From contig NZ_CP082904.1 of NCBI RefSeq assembly GCF_023517775.1, positions 3,038,001-3,102,000 on the forward strand: 64,000 nt of DNA, in the 5' to 3' direction. The notes beneath the pieces were generated by a model, which worked only from the letters and a program-made list of their open reading frames with translations, did no database searches and was not told the DNA's origin. The stretch comes from Mixta hanseatica. Its GTDB lineage: Bacteria > Pseudomonadota > Gammaproteobacteria > Enterobacterales > Enterobacteriaceae. A program made the translations under genes and the position numbers. Positions 44,313-53,268 of the stretch are shown in pieces (the first letter of the stretch is position 1; every line of letters starts with the position of its first letter).

Positions 44313-46313
44313 ATGTCCTCACGTAGAGAACTGGCGAATGCGATTCGTGCGCTAAGCATGGACGCGGTACAAAAAGCAAAATCAGGCCATCCGGGTGCGC
44401 CGATGGGCATGGCGGATATCGCCGAGGTGCTGTGGCGCGACTTCCTGAAACATAATCCGACCAACCCCGCCTGGGCTGACCGCGACCGTTTTATTCTCTC
44501 TAACGGCCACGGTTCCATGCTGCTGTATAGCTTGCTGCATCTGAGCGGCTACGATCTGCCGATTGAGGAATTGAAAAACTTCCGCCAACTGCACTCGAAA
44601 ACGCCGGGCCACCCGGAAATTGGTTATACGCCAGGCGTGGAAACCACCACCGGGCCGCTGGGTCAGGGTCTGGCTAACGCCGTTGGTCTGGCGATCGCTG
44701 AACACACGCTGGCGGCGCAGTTTAATCGCCCTCAGCATGAGATTGTTGATCATTTTACCTACGTCTTCATGGGCGATGGCTGCCTGATGGAAGGCATTTC
44801 GCACGAAGTGTGCTCGCTGGCCGGTACGCTGGGGCTTGGCAAGCTGATCGGCTTCTATGACCACAACGGTATTTCTATCGATGGCGAAACCGAAGGCTGG
44901 TTTACCGATGATACAGCGAAGCGTTTTGAAGCCTATAACTGGCATGTCGTCGGCGATATCGACGGTCACGATCCAGAAGCGGTTGCGGCGGCGATTAAAG
45001 AAGCGCAAAGCGTGACCGATAAGCCATCGCTGATTATTTGCCGTACCATTATCGGCTTCGGTTCGCCGAACAAAGCGGGTAAAGAAGATGCGCACGGCGC
45101 GCCGCTGGGTGACGAAGAGATCGCGCTAACGCGTAAAGAGCTGGGCTGGAACCATGCGCCGTTTGAAATTCCGCAGGATATTTATCAGCAGTGGGATGCC
45201 AAACAACGCGGCGAGCAGCAGGAAAAAGCCTGGAACGAGAAATTCGCGGCATATAAAGCGGCCTTCCCGGAGCTGGCGGCGGAATATACGCGTCGTATGA
45301 CCGGCGGCATGCCGGAAAACTGGCAGCAGGAAACGCAGAAATTCATTGAGCAGCTTCAGGCTAACGCCAATAAAATTGCCAGCCGTAAAGCATCGCAAAA
45401 CGCGCTGGAAGCTTACGGTAAACTGCTGCCGGAATTCCTTGGCGGCTCAGCGGACCTGGCGCCCAGCAATCTGACGATCTGGTCAGGCTCGAAATCGATC
45501 AAAGACGATCCGGCCGGTAACTATATTCACTATGGCGTACGTGAGTTCGGTATGACGGCGATTGCCAACGGTATCGCGCATCATGGCGGCTTTGTGCCTT
45601 ATACCGCCACCTTCCTGATGTTTGTGGAATATGCACGTAACGCGGCCCGTATGGCGGCGCTGATGAAGGCGCGACAGATTATGGTTTATACCCATGATTC
45701 TATCGGCCTGGGCGAAGACGGCCCCACCCACCAGCCGGTTGAACAGCTGGCCAGCCTGCGCCTGACGCCGAATATGAGCACCTGGCGCCCTTGCGATCAG
45801 GTAGAAACCGCCGTGGCGTGGAAACATGCGATTGAGCGTCATAACGGTCCTACCGCGCTGATTCTGTCGCGTCAGAACCTGATGCAGCCGGAGCGTACGC
45901 CGCAGCAACTGGCGGACATTTCCCGTGGCGGCTATATCCTGCGTGACAGCGAAGGCACACCGGAAGTCATTCTGATCGCGACCGGCTCCGAAGTGGAAAT
46001 TACGCTGGGCGCTGCAGAAAAACTAACGCGTGCCGGTCATAAAGTGCGTGTGGTTTCTATGCCGTCAACCGACATGTTTGATAAGCAGGATGTGGCTTAT
46101 CGTGAATCGGTTCTGCCTTCCACCGTTACCGCTCGTGTGGCGGTAGAAGCGGGCATTGCGGATTACTGGTACAAGTATGTCGGCCTGAACGGCGCCATTG
46201 TTGGCATGACCACTTTCGGTGAATCCGCGCCGGCAGATAAACTGTTCGCCGAGTTTGGCTTTACCGTGGAAAATATCGTTAGCCATGCCGAAGCACTGTT
46301 AAAACCGCATTGA
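44313..46313 (+). CDS. tktB: transketolase B
   Basis: A 666-residue thiamine-diphosphate enzyme that moves two-carbon units in the pentose phosphate pathway. The cofactor motif [20 protein letters not shown] (near residue 155) and the C-terminal-domain motif [19 protein letters not shown] are intact. The frame opens at 44247, but ATG 44313 follows AGGGAG and gives the family start [17 protein letters not shown]. Second gene of talA-tktB. Confidence 0.96.
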   Translation: MSSRRELANAIRALSMDAVQKAKSGHPGAPMGMADIAEVLWRDFLKHNPTNPAWADRDRFILSNGHGSMLLYSLLHLSGYDLPIEELKNFRQLHSKTPGHPEIGYTPGVETTTGPLGQGLANAVGLAIAEHTLAAQFNRPQHEIVDHFTYVFMGDGCLMEGISHEVCSLAGTLGLGKLIGFYDHNGISIDGETEGWFTDDTAKRFEAYNWHVVGDIDGHDPEAVAAAIKEAQSVTDKPSLIICRTIIGFGSPNKAGKEDAHGAPLGDEEIALTRKELGWNHAPFEIPQDIYQQWDAKQRGEQQEKAWNEKFAAYKAAFPELAAEYTRRMTGGMPENWQQETQKFIEQLQANANKIASRKASQNALEAYGKLLPEFLGGSADLAPSNLTIWSGSKSIKDDPAGNYIHYGVREFGMTAIANGIAHHGGFVPYTATFLMFVEYARNAARMAALMKARQIMVYTHDSIGLGEDGPTHQPVEQLASLRLTPNMSTWRPCDQVETAVAWKHAIERHNGPTALILSRQNLMQPERTPQQLADISRGGYILRDSEGTPEVILIATGSEVEITLGAAEKLTRAGHKVRVVSMPSTDMFDKQDVAYRESVLPSTVTARVAVEAGIADYWYKYVGLNGAIVGMTTFGESAPADKLFAEFGFTVENIVSHAEALLKPH

Positions 46314-46351
46314 TGCATTAATGTTTAAATCGCATTAACTGGTTAATAAAT

Positions 46352-46380
46352 AAAAAGCACGCTATCAGGCGTGCTTTTTT
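46352..46380 (+). terminator. tktB terminator
   Basis: AGCACGC (46356-46362) and GCGTGCT (46369-46375) form a stem with A residues before and a T run after. The remaining 46381-46670 is AT-rich with no gene seen. Confidence 0.9.
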
Positions 46381-46670
46381 ATGGGCTGAATGTCTCTTCC
46401 CATACACATACAGAGAAACTTTCTTTTTAATCTCGCAAAGCGAGATATTTCACCGCCCTCTTTGAGGCCGCAATAAAATAAATCAGCCGACATAATAAAA
46501 GAAGCATTTAATTATAACCAGTTACTTACCTCACTATTAATATCACCATCCAATCCCCGTCTGATTAAAATAAACCAGCCTGCTTCACAATTTTATTTAT
46601 TTTATCTTCTTTCAGTTTTCTAACTGCACTAACCTGAACGCTAAGGGTAGTCATTAAAAGGAACTTAACG

Positions 46671-46935
46671 ATGGCCGAAAATATCTTATCGCCAGCGATA
46701 ATCCTGCCGCATCTGCTTTTAGCCACGCAGCATTCTATAGATGATTACGGTGCGCCCAATATGCTGTATGGCGACCTCTCCGCTGAGGTGCTGCGCCAGC
46801 AATATCATCTGCGCGATATTTCGGCGCGCGTTGATCCTTTTACCCACCCCAGCCGGGAAGAAAATATGGCGCTCCAATGGTCATACCGAATACGTCACTA
46901 AAAACATTTTTCAGCGTTTTCTTCAGCATTTTTAA
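46671..46935 (+). pseudogene. internally deleted DUF3289/DUF943 relic
   Basis: The first 64 codons match the DUF3289 genes at 47547 and 49103 (GAPNMLYGDLSAEVLRQQYH, then DPFTHPSREE). A deletion then joins this, out of frame, to the last 19 codons of a DUF943 gene (GHTEYVTKNIFQRFLQHF). The first frame stops at 46901 and the second at 46935. It is the scar of a lost module, not a functional gene. Confidence 0.85.
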
Positions 46936-47001
46936 CGAGCATAAAATAGAGAACTGCCGGATGCAGTTCACCGTGGTTAATCAACGTAACAGGAGTTAAG
47001 G

Positions 47002-47484
47002 ATGAGCATCGATCTTTTTTTGAAAATCGACGGTATAGAGGGAGAAGCAAAGGATGCCAACCATAAAGGATGGATTACGCTCTCTGGTTTTAACTGGGGG
47101 GCCAGTCAGCCCGGCAATATGCAAACGGGCGGAGGGGGCGGCGCAGGCAAGGTGACCTGGCGCGATCTGACGGCGAATGCGCTGATTGATCGGGCGACGC
47201 CGGCGATTATGCGCTGCCTTTCCGGCGGTAGGCATCTTAATAAAGTCGAGCTTGCTGCCTGTAAGGCGGGCGATCCACAGATTGAATATATGCGCATTAC
47301 CCTGGAGGAGGTGCTGTTAACCGGCATGACTTACAACGGCACCGGCGCCAGTGAACGGGTTAACATGACCTATAACTTTCAGGCGGCCAGAGTGCGTCAG
47401 CAATACTGGGAACAAACGGAAAAAGGCGGCAGAGGCGCTGAGATAGCGGCTGGCTGGAATATTAAAGAAAACAAAGAAATGTAA
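47002..47484 (+). CDS. hcp: Hcp-family type VI secretion tube protein
   Basis: A 160-residue Hcp, the hexameric ring that stacks into the T6SS tube and carries small effectors in its lumen. The opening MSIDLFLKIDGIEGEAKD and the C-terminal YNFQAARVRQQYWEQ are typical. The loop GGGGGAGKVTW is glycine rich. The ribosome site AGGAGTTAAGG precedes ATG 47002. The gene is an orphan here, with no tssB/C or vgrG nearby, so it must work with a main T6SS cluster elsewhere. It is followed after 62 bp by a DUF3289 gene, its likely cargo. Confidence 0.9.
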   Translation: MSIDLFLKIDGIEGEAKDANHKGWITLSGFNWGASQPGNMQTGGGGGAGKVTWRDLTANALIDRATPAIMRCLSGGRHLNKVELAACKAGDPQIEYMRITLEEVLLTGMTYNGTGASERVNMTYNFQAARVRQQYWEQTEKGGRGAEIAAGWNIKENKEM

Positions 47485-47546
47485 GCTGTCTGCCGTCGCT
47501 TTCCTGCGGCGGCTTTTTCAATAAGGTTGCTAAACGGAGCTTAGCC

Positions 47547-48332
47547 ATGACAGAAACATTAATATCGCCCACGTTAAAACTGCCCTGCCTGCTTTTCGCC
47601 ACGCAGCATGCCATGGATGATTACGGTGCGCCCGATATGCTGTATGGCGACCTCTCCTCTGAGGTGCTGCGCCAGCAATATCACCTGCGCGATATTTCGG
47701 CGCGCGTTGATCCTTTTACCCACCCCAGCCGGGAAGAGAGTGCACGCATACTGTTTGATGAGTTTCGCGATCTGTCAGATATGTTTTCATTTTATGACGA
47801 CTATAAAAGCCTGGCGAGAATGATGATTACGCATATGCAGTATGGCAACGGCGCCGTTTTCAGCCATCCGCTGCTGGATCAGGCAATGGCAGAACATAGT
47901 TCTATGAAAAGTTCTCTTAATGCTATTTTAGTAGCCATTCAAACCTATATTGATTGGGAAGAAAATTTCTTACCCACGTCTGCCATTAAGGATATAACAG
48001 ATTCAATAGAAGAAACCTCTTTACCCAGATTCAACAATTTTACAGATAGGTTTAACGGTTTAGGTATCACGGTACATGGCACTTGGGCTACCCATATTAG
48101 CCTGGAAAGCTTGCTGATCAAGAAGGGGGTCTTTACCGCAGTTATAAAATATCATATTCAGGATCACTTTGGGCTGGACGCTGCAGATATAAATAATAAC
48201 TTTTATCGCCAGTTTCGTATCTTCAGGATCTGGTTTTATCTTCAACACATAAAAGATAACGCTTTTAAACCATTCATTAGCGACATAACCTTAACAAAAA
48301 AGATCAGTGTGGGCCGCTATGATAAGATATAA
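47547..48332 (+). CDS. DUF3289 protein, putative T6SS effector, copy 1
   Basis: A 261-residue protein. Residues 1-124 are nearly identical to copy 2 (GDYKSLARMMITHMQYGNGA against DDYKSL...), whereas residues 125-261 differ widely though still homologous (FGLDAADINNNFYRQFRIFRI). The second half is AT-rich. No signal peptide or clear membrane span is seen. DUF3289 is of unknown biochemistry; genes of this type sit beside hcp in many enterobacteria, so an Hcp-carried effector is inferred. It overlaps the DUF943 gene by 14 bp. Confidence 0.75.
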   Translation: MTETLISPTLKLPCLLFATQHAMDDYGAPDMLYGDLSSEVLRQQYHLRDISARVDPFTHPSREESARILFDEFRDLSDMFSFYDDYKSLARMMITHMQYGNGAVFSHPLLDQAMAEHSSMKSSLNAILVAIQTYIDWEENFLPTSAIKDITDSIEETSLPRFNNFTDRFNGLGITVHGTWATHISLESLLIKKGVFTAVIKYHIQDHFGLDAADINNNFYRQFRIFRIWFYLQHIKDNAFKPFISDITLTKKISVGRYDKI

Positions 48333-48747
48333 TCTCTTAATTTTTATAGTAATATCTCTGCTATTTACAGCATATCGAGTGCTACTGCCTGTGGAGGTTG
48401 TCGGTATTCATAAACCTGGGGAAACATCAACCATCGTTATTGTAAAACACTTCCCTATAACAAGAGCAGGAAAAATATCATGGTGGAAAAAAAACCGTAG
48501 TAAACTTGGCAAACAATTCCCATTTATTTTATCAGCAAAAAATCACAGGGTTGTATTCTTCGAAACTGAATATAAAAAAGATTCCGGCACCGATCAGGAC
48601 AGTGATTTGCTTTGCTTTAAGGATATACCAGGTGAAGTTAACTGCGTATCCAAACAAAACCGCCCGCTATTAGTCAGGCACTACCCCGATGGCCATACCG
48701 AATATATCACGGAAAACATGTTTCAGCGTTTTCTTCGACATTTTTAA
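48319..48747 (+). CDS. DUF943 membrane protein, putative immunity, copy 1
   Basis: A 142-residue protein with one N-terminal membrane segment (LLIFIVISLLFTAYRVLL) and a soluble rest, probably periplasmic. The conserved core KKDSGTDQDSDLLCFKDI and the C-terminal HTEYITENMFQRFLRHF belong to the enterobacterial DUF943 family. ATG 48319 aligns with the start of copy 2. Its start inside the DUF3289 gene and single membrane anchor fit an immunity protein facing the periplasm; no direct evidence exists. Confidence 0.7.
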   Translation: MIRYNLLIFIVISLLFTAYRVLLPVEVVGIHKPGETSTIVIVKHFPITRAGKISWWKKNRSKLGKQFPFILSAKNHRVVFFETEYKKDSGTDQDSDLLCFKDIPGEVNCVSKQNRPLLVRHYPDGHTEYITENMFQRFLRHF

Positions 48748-48782
48748 CGAGGTAAATAAAAGAACTGCCGGACGCAGTTCAC

Positions 48783-49040
48783 GGCAGGCATCTTAATAAA
48801 GTCGAGCTTGCTGCCTGTAAGGCGGGCGATCCACAGATTGAATATATGCGCATTACCCTGGAGGAGGTGCTGTTAACCGGCATGACTTACAACGGCACCG
48901 GCGCCAGTGAACGGGTTAACATGACCTATAACTTTCAGGCGGCCAGAGTGCGTCAGCAATACTGGGAGCAAACGGAAAAAGGCGGCAGAGGCGCTGAGAT
49001 AGCGGCTGGCTGGGATATTAAAGAAAACAAAGAAATGTAA
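48783..49040 (+). pseudogene. hcp fragment lacking its N-terminal half
   Basis: The 85 C-terminal codons match hcp at 47002 almost base for base (one change, Asn to Asp, near the end). The first 75 codons are missing: the junction at about 48782 joins the DUF943 hairpin directly to codon 76 or so of hcp. An internal ATG at 48846 would give 64 residues, too short to form an Hcp ring. Confidence 0.85.
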
Positions 49041-49102
49041 GCTGTCTGCCGCCGCTTTCCTGCGGCGGCTTTTTCAATAAGGTTGCTAAACGGAGCTTAG
49101 CC

Positions 49103-49882
49103 ATGACAGAAACATTAATATCGCCCACGTTAAAACTGCCCTGCCTGCTTTTCGCCACGCAGCATGCCATGGATGATTACGGTGCGCCCGATATGCTGTA
49201 TGGCGACCTCTCCTCTGAGGTGCTGCGCCAGCAATATCATCTGCGCGATATTTCGGCGCGCATTGATCCTTTTACCCACCCCAGCCGGGAAGAGAGCGCA
49301 CGCATACTGTTTGATGAGTTTCGCGATCTGTCAGATATGTTTTCATTTTATGGCGACTATAAAAGCCTGGCGAGAATGATGATTACGCATATGCAGTATG
49401 GCAACGGCGCCGTTTTCAGCCATCCGCTGCTGGATCAGGCAATGGCAGAACATAGTTCTATGAAAAAAACTGTTGAATTAATAGCTGCCATATTATCTCA
49501 ATATAGTGTGGCTTCGAAAAACGGTACAGTTAATATATCTTTTGATGGGATAATAAAGGATATTAATGAAATAAGACTTCCGAAATTCGATAAATTTCCG
49601 GATAACTTCAATAGCTTAGGTATTACCATACATGATATATGGTCTACTCAAATTTATCTTGATTCGTTTGAAGTCAAGGATCATAATTTCAAAGTCATTA
49701 TACGGTTTAAGTTCCAGGATCATTTTGGCTTAGATACTACAGATATTAGCAATAATTTTTACCGCAACTTTCGTATATTTCGCATTTGGTTTATTTTGCA
49801 AAGATGGAAGGGATATGGCTTCCGTCCGTTTATTTCGGAAATAAATACCACCTTAGAAATAAAAGGATCATTAAAAAAATGA
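49103..49882 (+). CDS. DUF3289 protein, putative T6SS effector, copy 2
   Basis: A 259-residue homologue of the gene at 47547. The first 121 residues differ only at a few sites (DISARID, YGDYKS); after SSMK the sequence diverges (KTVELIAAILSQYSVASKNG) and meets copy 1 again at FGLDTTDISNNFYRNFRIFR. The second half is strongly AT-rich. With its own hcp truncated, it would rely on another Hcp. It overlaps the next DUF943 gene by 4 bp (ATGA). Confidence 0.75.
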   Translation: MTETLISPTLKLPCLLFATQHAMDDYGAPDMLYGDLSSEVLRQQYHLRDISARIDPFTHPSREESARILFDEFRDLSDMFSFYGDYKSLARMMITHMQYGNGAVFSHPLLDQAMAEHSSMKKTVELIAAILSQYSVASKNGTVNISFDGIIKDINEIRLPKFDKFPDNFNSLGITIHDIWSTQIYLDSFEVKDHNFKVIIRFKFQDHFGLDTTDISNNFYRNFRIFRIWFILQRWKGYGFRPFISEINTTLEIKGSLKK

Positions 49883-50289
49883 AAAGGTTAATAATTATAT
49901 TTTTGACAATAATCTCCGTGGTTGTTAGCTACCGTTTTTGTTTTCCACCCAAGATCATTGGCATACATCACACGTCAAAACATATAATAGTAATGGTTGT
50001 TGAATATTTCCCCTGGACAACTAAGGGAAAAATCAGGTGGTGGGAGAAGCATCGCGAAAACATTTTCAATAAATTAGACTTCAATGAAAACATTTACTCA
50101 ATATATATCTACAACACCCATTACAAAAAAGACTTTGGTACCGATCAGGACAGCGATCTGCGCTGCTTTGAGGAAATGGATACAGAAGCCAATTGTATTT
50201 CTAAAGAGAACCGACCACTAATAATCAGACAATATAATGACGGCCATACCGAATACAAAACGGAAAGTATTTTCCGCCGTTTTTATTAA
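49879..50289 (+). CDS. DUF943 membrane protein, putative immunity, copy 2
   Basis: A 136-residue protein with an N-terminal membrane segment (LIIIFLTIISVVVSYRFCF), the core YKKDFGTDQDSDLRCFEEM and a C-terminal GHTEYKTESIFRRFY. It differs widely from copy 1 between these blocks, as its DUF3289 partner does. The open frame extends upstream to 49786 inside the DUF3289 gene; ATG 49879 aligns with copy 1. Very AT-rich. Confidence 0.7.
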   Translation: MKRLIIIFLTIISVVVSYRFCFPPKIIGIHHTSKHIIVMVVEYFPWTTKGKIRWWEKHRENIFNKLDFNENIYSIYIYNTHYKKDFGTDQDSDLRCFEEMDTEANCISKENRPLIIRQYNDGHTEYKTESIFRRFY

Positions 50290-50689
50290 CGGCTCAGATA
50301 AAACAGCGATACGACTATGTCATGTGTGATGCGTTTCGTACCGATGCTGTCGGGATCCTCTGGTGGTAAAGAGGCTCTGGTCGTCCACAATCCCGTGGGT
50401 ATCGCCATGCAACTGACACCTCGCTAACAGACAAAAAATTCTTATGTTCCCCCTTTCCGTTATTAGTAAAACGATTACTATACCCATCATGTTGCAGGTG
50501 CGTTGGCATTACCCGGCCCTTTGAGCCTCGCTCTAAAGGGCCGCCGCAAGCGGCGTTCAAATCACCTTAGCCGATTTGTCCGCGCGTCCCGCGTCGCTTA
50601 CTGCTGTAAGCTCCCGGGATTTACCCTATCGCCGCCTTGCTGCAACTCAAATTATTTGGGGTAATATCATTTACCTTTCGCTAAACCTG
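50290..50689. other. 400-bp intergenic stretch with two hairpins, no supported gene
   Basis: Between the DUF943 gene and ampH I see no convincing gene. A frame on the minus strand (50315-50560) has no family look. GGCCCTTT/AAAGGGCC (50515-50542, with GAGC/GCTC inside) and CGCCGC/GCGGCG (50542-50555) make adjacent hairpins. The stretch tgcaactcaaattatttggg near 50640 resembles sequences I recall upstream of many enterobacterial genes, but I cannot verify this. Confidence 0.4.
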
Positions 50690-51871
50690 ATGGATTCGTC
50701 CCCGTTGAAAACTCGTTTTTATCTGCTGGCTGCTCTTTTTGCCACGCTGCCGCTGCGCAGCCAGGCGCAATCTTCGCCCGATCCGCTTCTGGCTTCACAA
50801 ATTGTCGATCGTTATGCTGAACATATTTTCTATGGCAGCGCCGCTACCGGTATGGCGCTGGTCGCTATTGATGGCAATCAGCGGGTTTTCGCCAGCTTTG
50901 GCGAAACCCGTCCCGGCAATGAGACGCGCCCGCAAAAAGACTCATTGATCCGTATAGCTTCGCTGAGCAAACTGATGACCAGCGAAGTGATGCTTAAAAT
51001 GGCGGAACGGGGACAGGTAAAGCTGGACGATCCGCTGGCTAACTATGCGCCGCCCGGCTCACGCGTACCCAGCTATGCCGGACAACCGATGCGCCTAATC
51101 CATCTGGCCACGCACACCAGCGGTCTGCCGCGTGAGCAGCCCGGCGGTAAAGCGGGACGGCCGGTTTTTGTCTGGCCAACCAAAGCCGATCGCTGGAGTT
51201 GGCTGCAACAGGCACAGCTGAATACGCCGCCTGGCGTACGCGCCGCCTATTCAAATATCGCCTATGACTTACTGGCAGATGCCCTTGCGCGTGCAGCAGG
51301 CACGCCTTATCCGGTGCTGCTTCGCCAGTTGATTACCCGTCCGCTGGGCATGAAAGATACCACCTTCACTCCTTCCCCCGAACAGTGCAAACGTCTGATG
51401 GTGCCGGAGCGCGGCGCCAGTCCCTGTATTAACACCCTTGCCGCCATCGGCAGCGGCGGCGTGTACTCCACGCCGGAAGATATGGGCCGATGGATGCAAC
51501 AGTTTTTGAATTCCGATATCCATACGCGCACGCCGCAAACTGACCGCCTGCAAACGTTGATATATCAGCGCAGCCAGTTAACGAAAGTGGAAGGTATGGA
51601 TGTGCCTGGCAAAGCGCAAGCGCTGGGTATGGGCTGGGTTTATATGGCGCCGGAGAACGGCCATCCGGGCATTATGCAAAAGACCGGCGGCGGCGGCGGA
51701 TTTATTACCTATATGGCGATGATTCCGCAGTATAACGTTGGCGTATTTGTGGTAGTCACCCGCACCAGTCTGACGCGTTTTCGCGCCATGAGTGATGGGG
51801 TCAATGATCTACTGACCGAACTGGTTGGCAACCAAAAAGGCTCGCCGATACGGGTGCAGGAAATTCGCTAA
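50690..51871 (+). CDS. ampH: penicillin-binding protein AmpH
   Basis: A 393-residue class C-type low-molecular-weight PBP: DD-carboxypeptidase/endopeptidase in peptidoglycan remodelling. The serine site is SLSK (Ser91-Lys94), YSN is in PGVRAAYSNIAYD, and KTG is in IMQKTGGGGGFITYMAMIP. YAEHIFYGS and the DTTFTPSPEQCKRLMVPERG block are those of E. coli AmpH rather than AmpC. A signal peptide is present (LLAALFATLPLRSQAQ). A TTG at 50704 would give the shorter start KTRFYLL, closer to E. coli; neither has a strong ribosome site. Confidence 0.92.
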   Translation: MDSSPLKTRFYLLAALFATLPLRSQAQSSPDPLLASQIVDRYAEHIFYGSAATGMALVAIDGNQRVFASFGETRPGNETRPQKDSLIRIASLSKLMTSEVMLKMAERGQVKLDDPLANYAPPGSRVPSYAGQPMRLIHLATHTSGLPREQPGGKAGRPVFVWPTKADRWSWLQQAQLNTPPGVRAAYSNIAYDLLADALARAAGTPYPVLLRQLITRPLGMKDTTFTPSPEQCKRLMVPERGASPCINTLAAIGSGGVYSTPEDMGRWMQQFLNSDIHTRTPQTDRLQTLIYQRSQLTKVEGMDVPGKAQALGMGWVYMAPENGHPGIMQKTGGGGGFITYMAMIPQYNVGVFVVVTRTSLTRFRAMSDGVNDLLTELVGNQKGSPIRVQEIR

Positions 51872-51900
51872 GGCCGCGCGGCGGATTAACTATTCGCCGC

Positions 51901-52962
51901 TCAGGGCTGCGGCGGGCGCTGGCTTACCCATAGAGTGGGCCATTCGTCGCTGCCATGCCAGGCGTCACAGGTGCTCTCTTCAGCATATTCGGCCAGCGCA
52001 AACTCCTGACCGTTAAACTGCCAGCGGGTGGCAATCCCACAATCGCCCAGGCCACGTCCCTTAGCATAGGTAAAAAGCTGCGCATTAGCCGCATCATATT
52101 CCGCATTGATGATTTCCAGCTGCCTGTCGTTGCGCCCTGGCGGGGAAAAAGGCAACGATAGCGTCAGGCGACGCGATTGCCAGGGCTGGCTGCGGGTAAC
52201 CTCAAAGGCTAAATCAATCATGTTGTAAGCGCCCATCTCACAGCTGACCAGCAGCAGGGCCTTGCTGTCGGTTAATGGCGCCACGCTGACTTCACGTCGC
52301 ATCGGATCCAGCGAACACTCATCGGCATTCACGCGCCAGGTGCCGTAATCGATCAGACCAGTGGTCTCCTCCCGGGTTAACGGTGCCGCAGGGCGGCCAG
52401 GAAGACGCATTAACGGCGCGGCCGGTTCCGGCGGCACATCCCATACGCTACGGCTGCCGCGCTTAACCCAGGCGCTCAGACTACCGACACGCCCCTGAAT
52501 ATCATCCATCAGCAACAGCGCCGCCTTCAGCCCGTGCAATGAAATGGTAGACTGGGGCCGCCATGTTACCTGGATATTATCGGCATCCATGATTTGTGTC
52601 AGGAACTCATCAATGGCGATGGGATGCGCGGTAGCCAGATGGTGCGGCTCTACCGTCCAGTGCTTGAAATCAGGCTTTAGACGCTGCTGATCAAGTAGCA
52701 GGTTATCCTGTAATGTCGCACCCTTCAGGTCGCCGGTATAGCGATTGCCATAGTCAATACGCAACAAAGGACGATCGTTAACGCCGGCATAGCGGGAAAG
52801 GCTCATCACTAAACCATTTTCGCCTGGAATATTCCGCGCCACACAATAATTAAGGTTATTACAGGTAATCTGCCAGTCGGTAAATATTTTCTGTAACGGA
52901 GCCGCCTGCACGCTGGCAATGAAAAGAAAAGGCAACAACAGCGATTTCATCCAGTAAGGCAT
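51901..52962 (-). CDS. DUF1176 periplasmic protein
   Basis: A 353-residue secreted protein with a signal peptide (MKSLLLPFLFIASVQAAP, start perhaps at Met5) and the DUF1176 opening FTDWQITCNNLNYCVARNI. Internal cysteines occur in pairs (CNNLNYC, LGDCGIATRW, ESTCDAW), as expected for periplasmic disulfides. The C-terminal half reads WRVNADECSLDP, then VSCEMGAYNMIDLAFEV. Function unknown. Convergent with ampH, 29 bp apart. Confidence 0.85.
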   Translation of the reverse strand: MPYWMKSLLLPFLFIASVQAAPLQKIFTDWQITCNNLNYCVARNIPGENGLVMSLSRYAGVNDRPLLRIDYGNRYTGDLKGATLQDNLLLDQQRLKPDFKHWTVEPHHLATAHPIAIDEFLTQIMDADNIQVTWRPQSTISLHGLKAALLLMDDIQGRVGSLSAWVKRGSRSVWDVPPEPAAPLMRLPGRPAAPLTREETTGLIDYGTWRVNADECSLDPMRREVSVAPLTDSKALLLVSCEMGAYNMIDLAFEVTRSQPWQSRRLTLSLPFSPPGRNDRQLEIINAEYDAANAQLFTYAKGRGLGDCGIATRWQFNGQEFALAEYAEESTCDAWHGSDEWPTLWVSQRPPQP

Positions 52963-53159
52963 TTAATAACCCAATCCCTAAATTAGTTCATTGATGATAG
53001 CGCAACGACAGCGGTTCACCATGCCTTTCTCTGGCAATAAAAGAAAACAGGCCTGAAACCGGGGAACAAACCAGGGTGATCACCTAACGATACGATTTAT
53101 CATCCTTTGCCGCTTAGCTTACCTCAATCAGATTTCTCGGACTCTGCAAGCGGATCATC

Positions 53160-53196
53160 AAACGGTCATATCCGCATAAACGGTCATCTTCGGTCA
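53160..53196 (+). repeat. three CGGTCA repeats upstream of the sugar operon
   Basis: AAACGGTCAT occurs at 53160-53169 and 53178-53187 (18-bp period), followed by a shorter CGGTCA at 53191-53196. They lie about 80-110 bp before the CRP site, in a 469-bp gap (52963-53431) with no gene. They may be operator sites for the DeoR-type regulator or another factor. Confidence 0.5.
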
Positions 53197-53268
53197 CGTT
53201 ATTTTGCCTGCGAAAAAACAGAGGCTATGGCATTAATACGCTCTGACGGGCGAAATTAGCGGGTTATT

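Larger units (their letters stand above)
46671..50289 (+). repeat. tandem array of Hcp-DUF3289-DUF943 modules
   Basis: Three repeats of one module are visible: a relic (46671-46935), a complete copy (47002-48747) and a copy with a truncated hcp (48783-50289). Bases 47226-47905 recur at 48782-49461 (offset 1556) with only a few changes, then the two copies diverge. Short hairpins GAACTGC/GCAGTTC follow the first two modules (46951-46969 and 48762-48780), and the second lies directly at the junction with the truncated hcp. No other type VI secretion gene is in the window. Confidence 0.85.

Noticed and set aside
46671..50289. Complete type VI secretion cluster
   Set aside because: Only hcp and putative cargo genes are found; tssB/C, tssJ-M, clpV, vgrG and PAAR are absent from the window.
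50315..50560. An 81-codon frame on the minus strand between the effector array and ampH
   Set aside because: No recognisable domain, no good ribosome site, and it includes the hairpins at 50515-50555.
50690..51871. AmpC beta-lactamase resistance gene
   Set aside because: The class C fold is shared, but the sequence blocks and length follow AmpH, a peptidoglycan peptidase; no ampR lies next to it.
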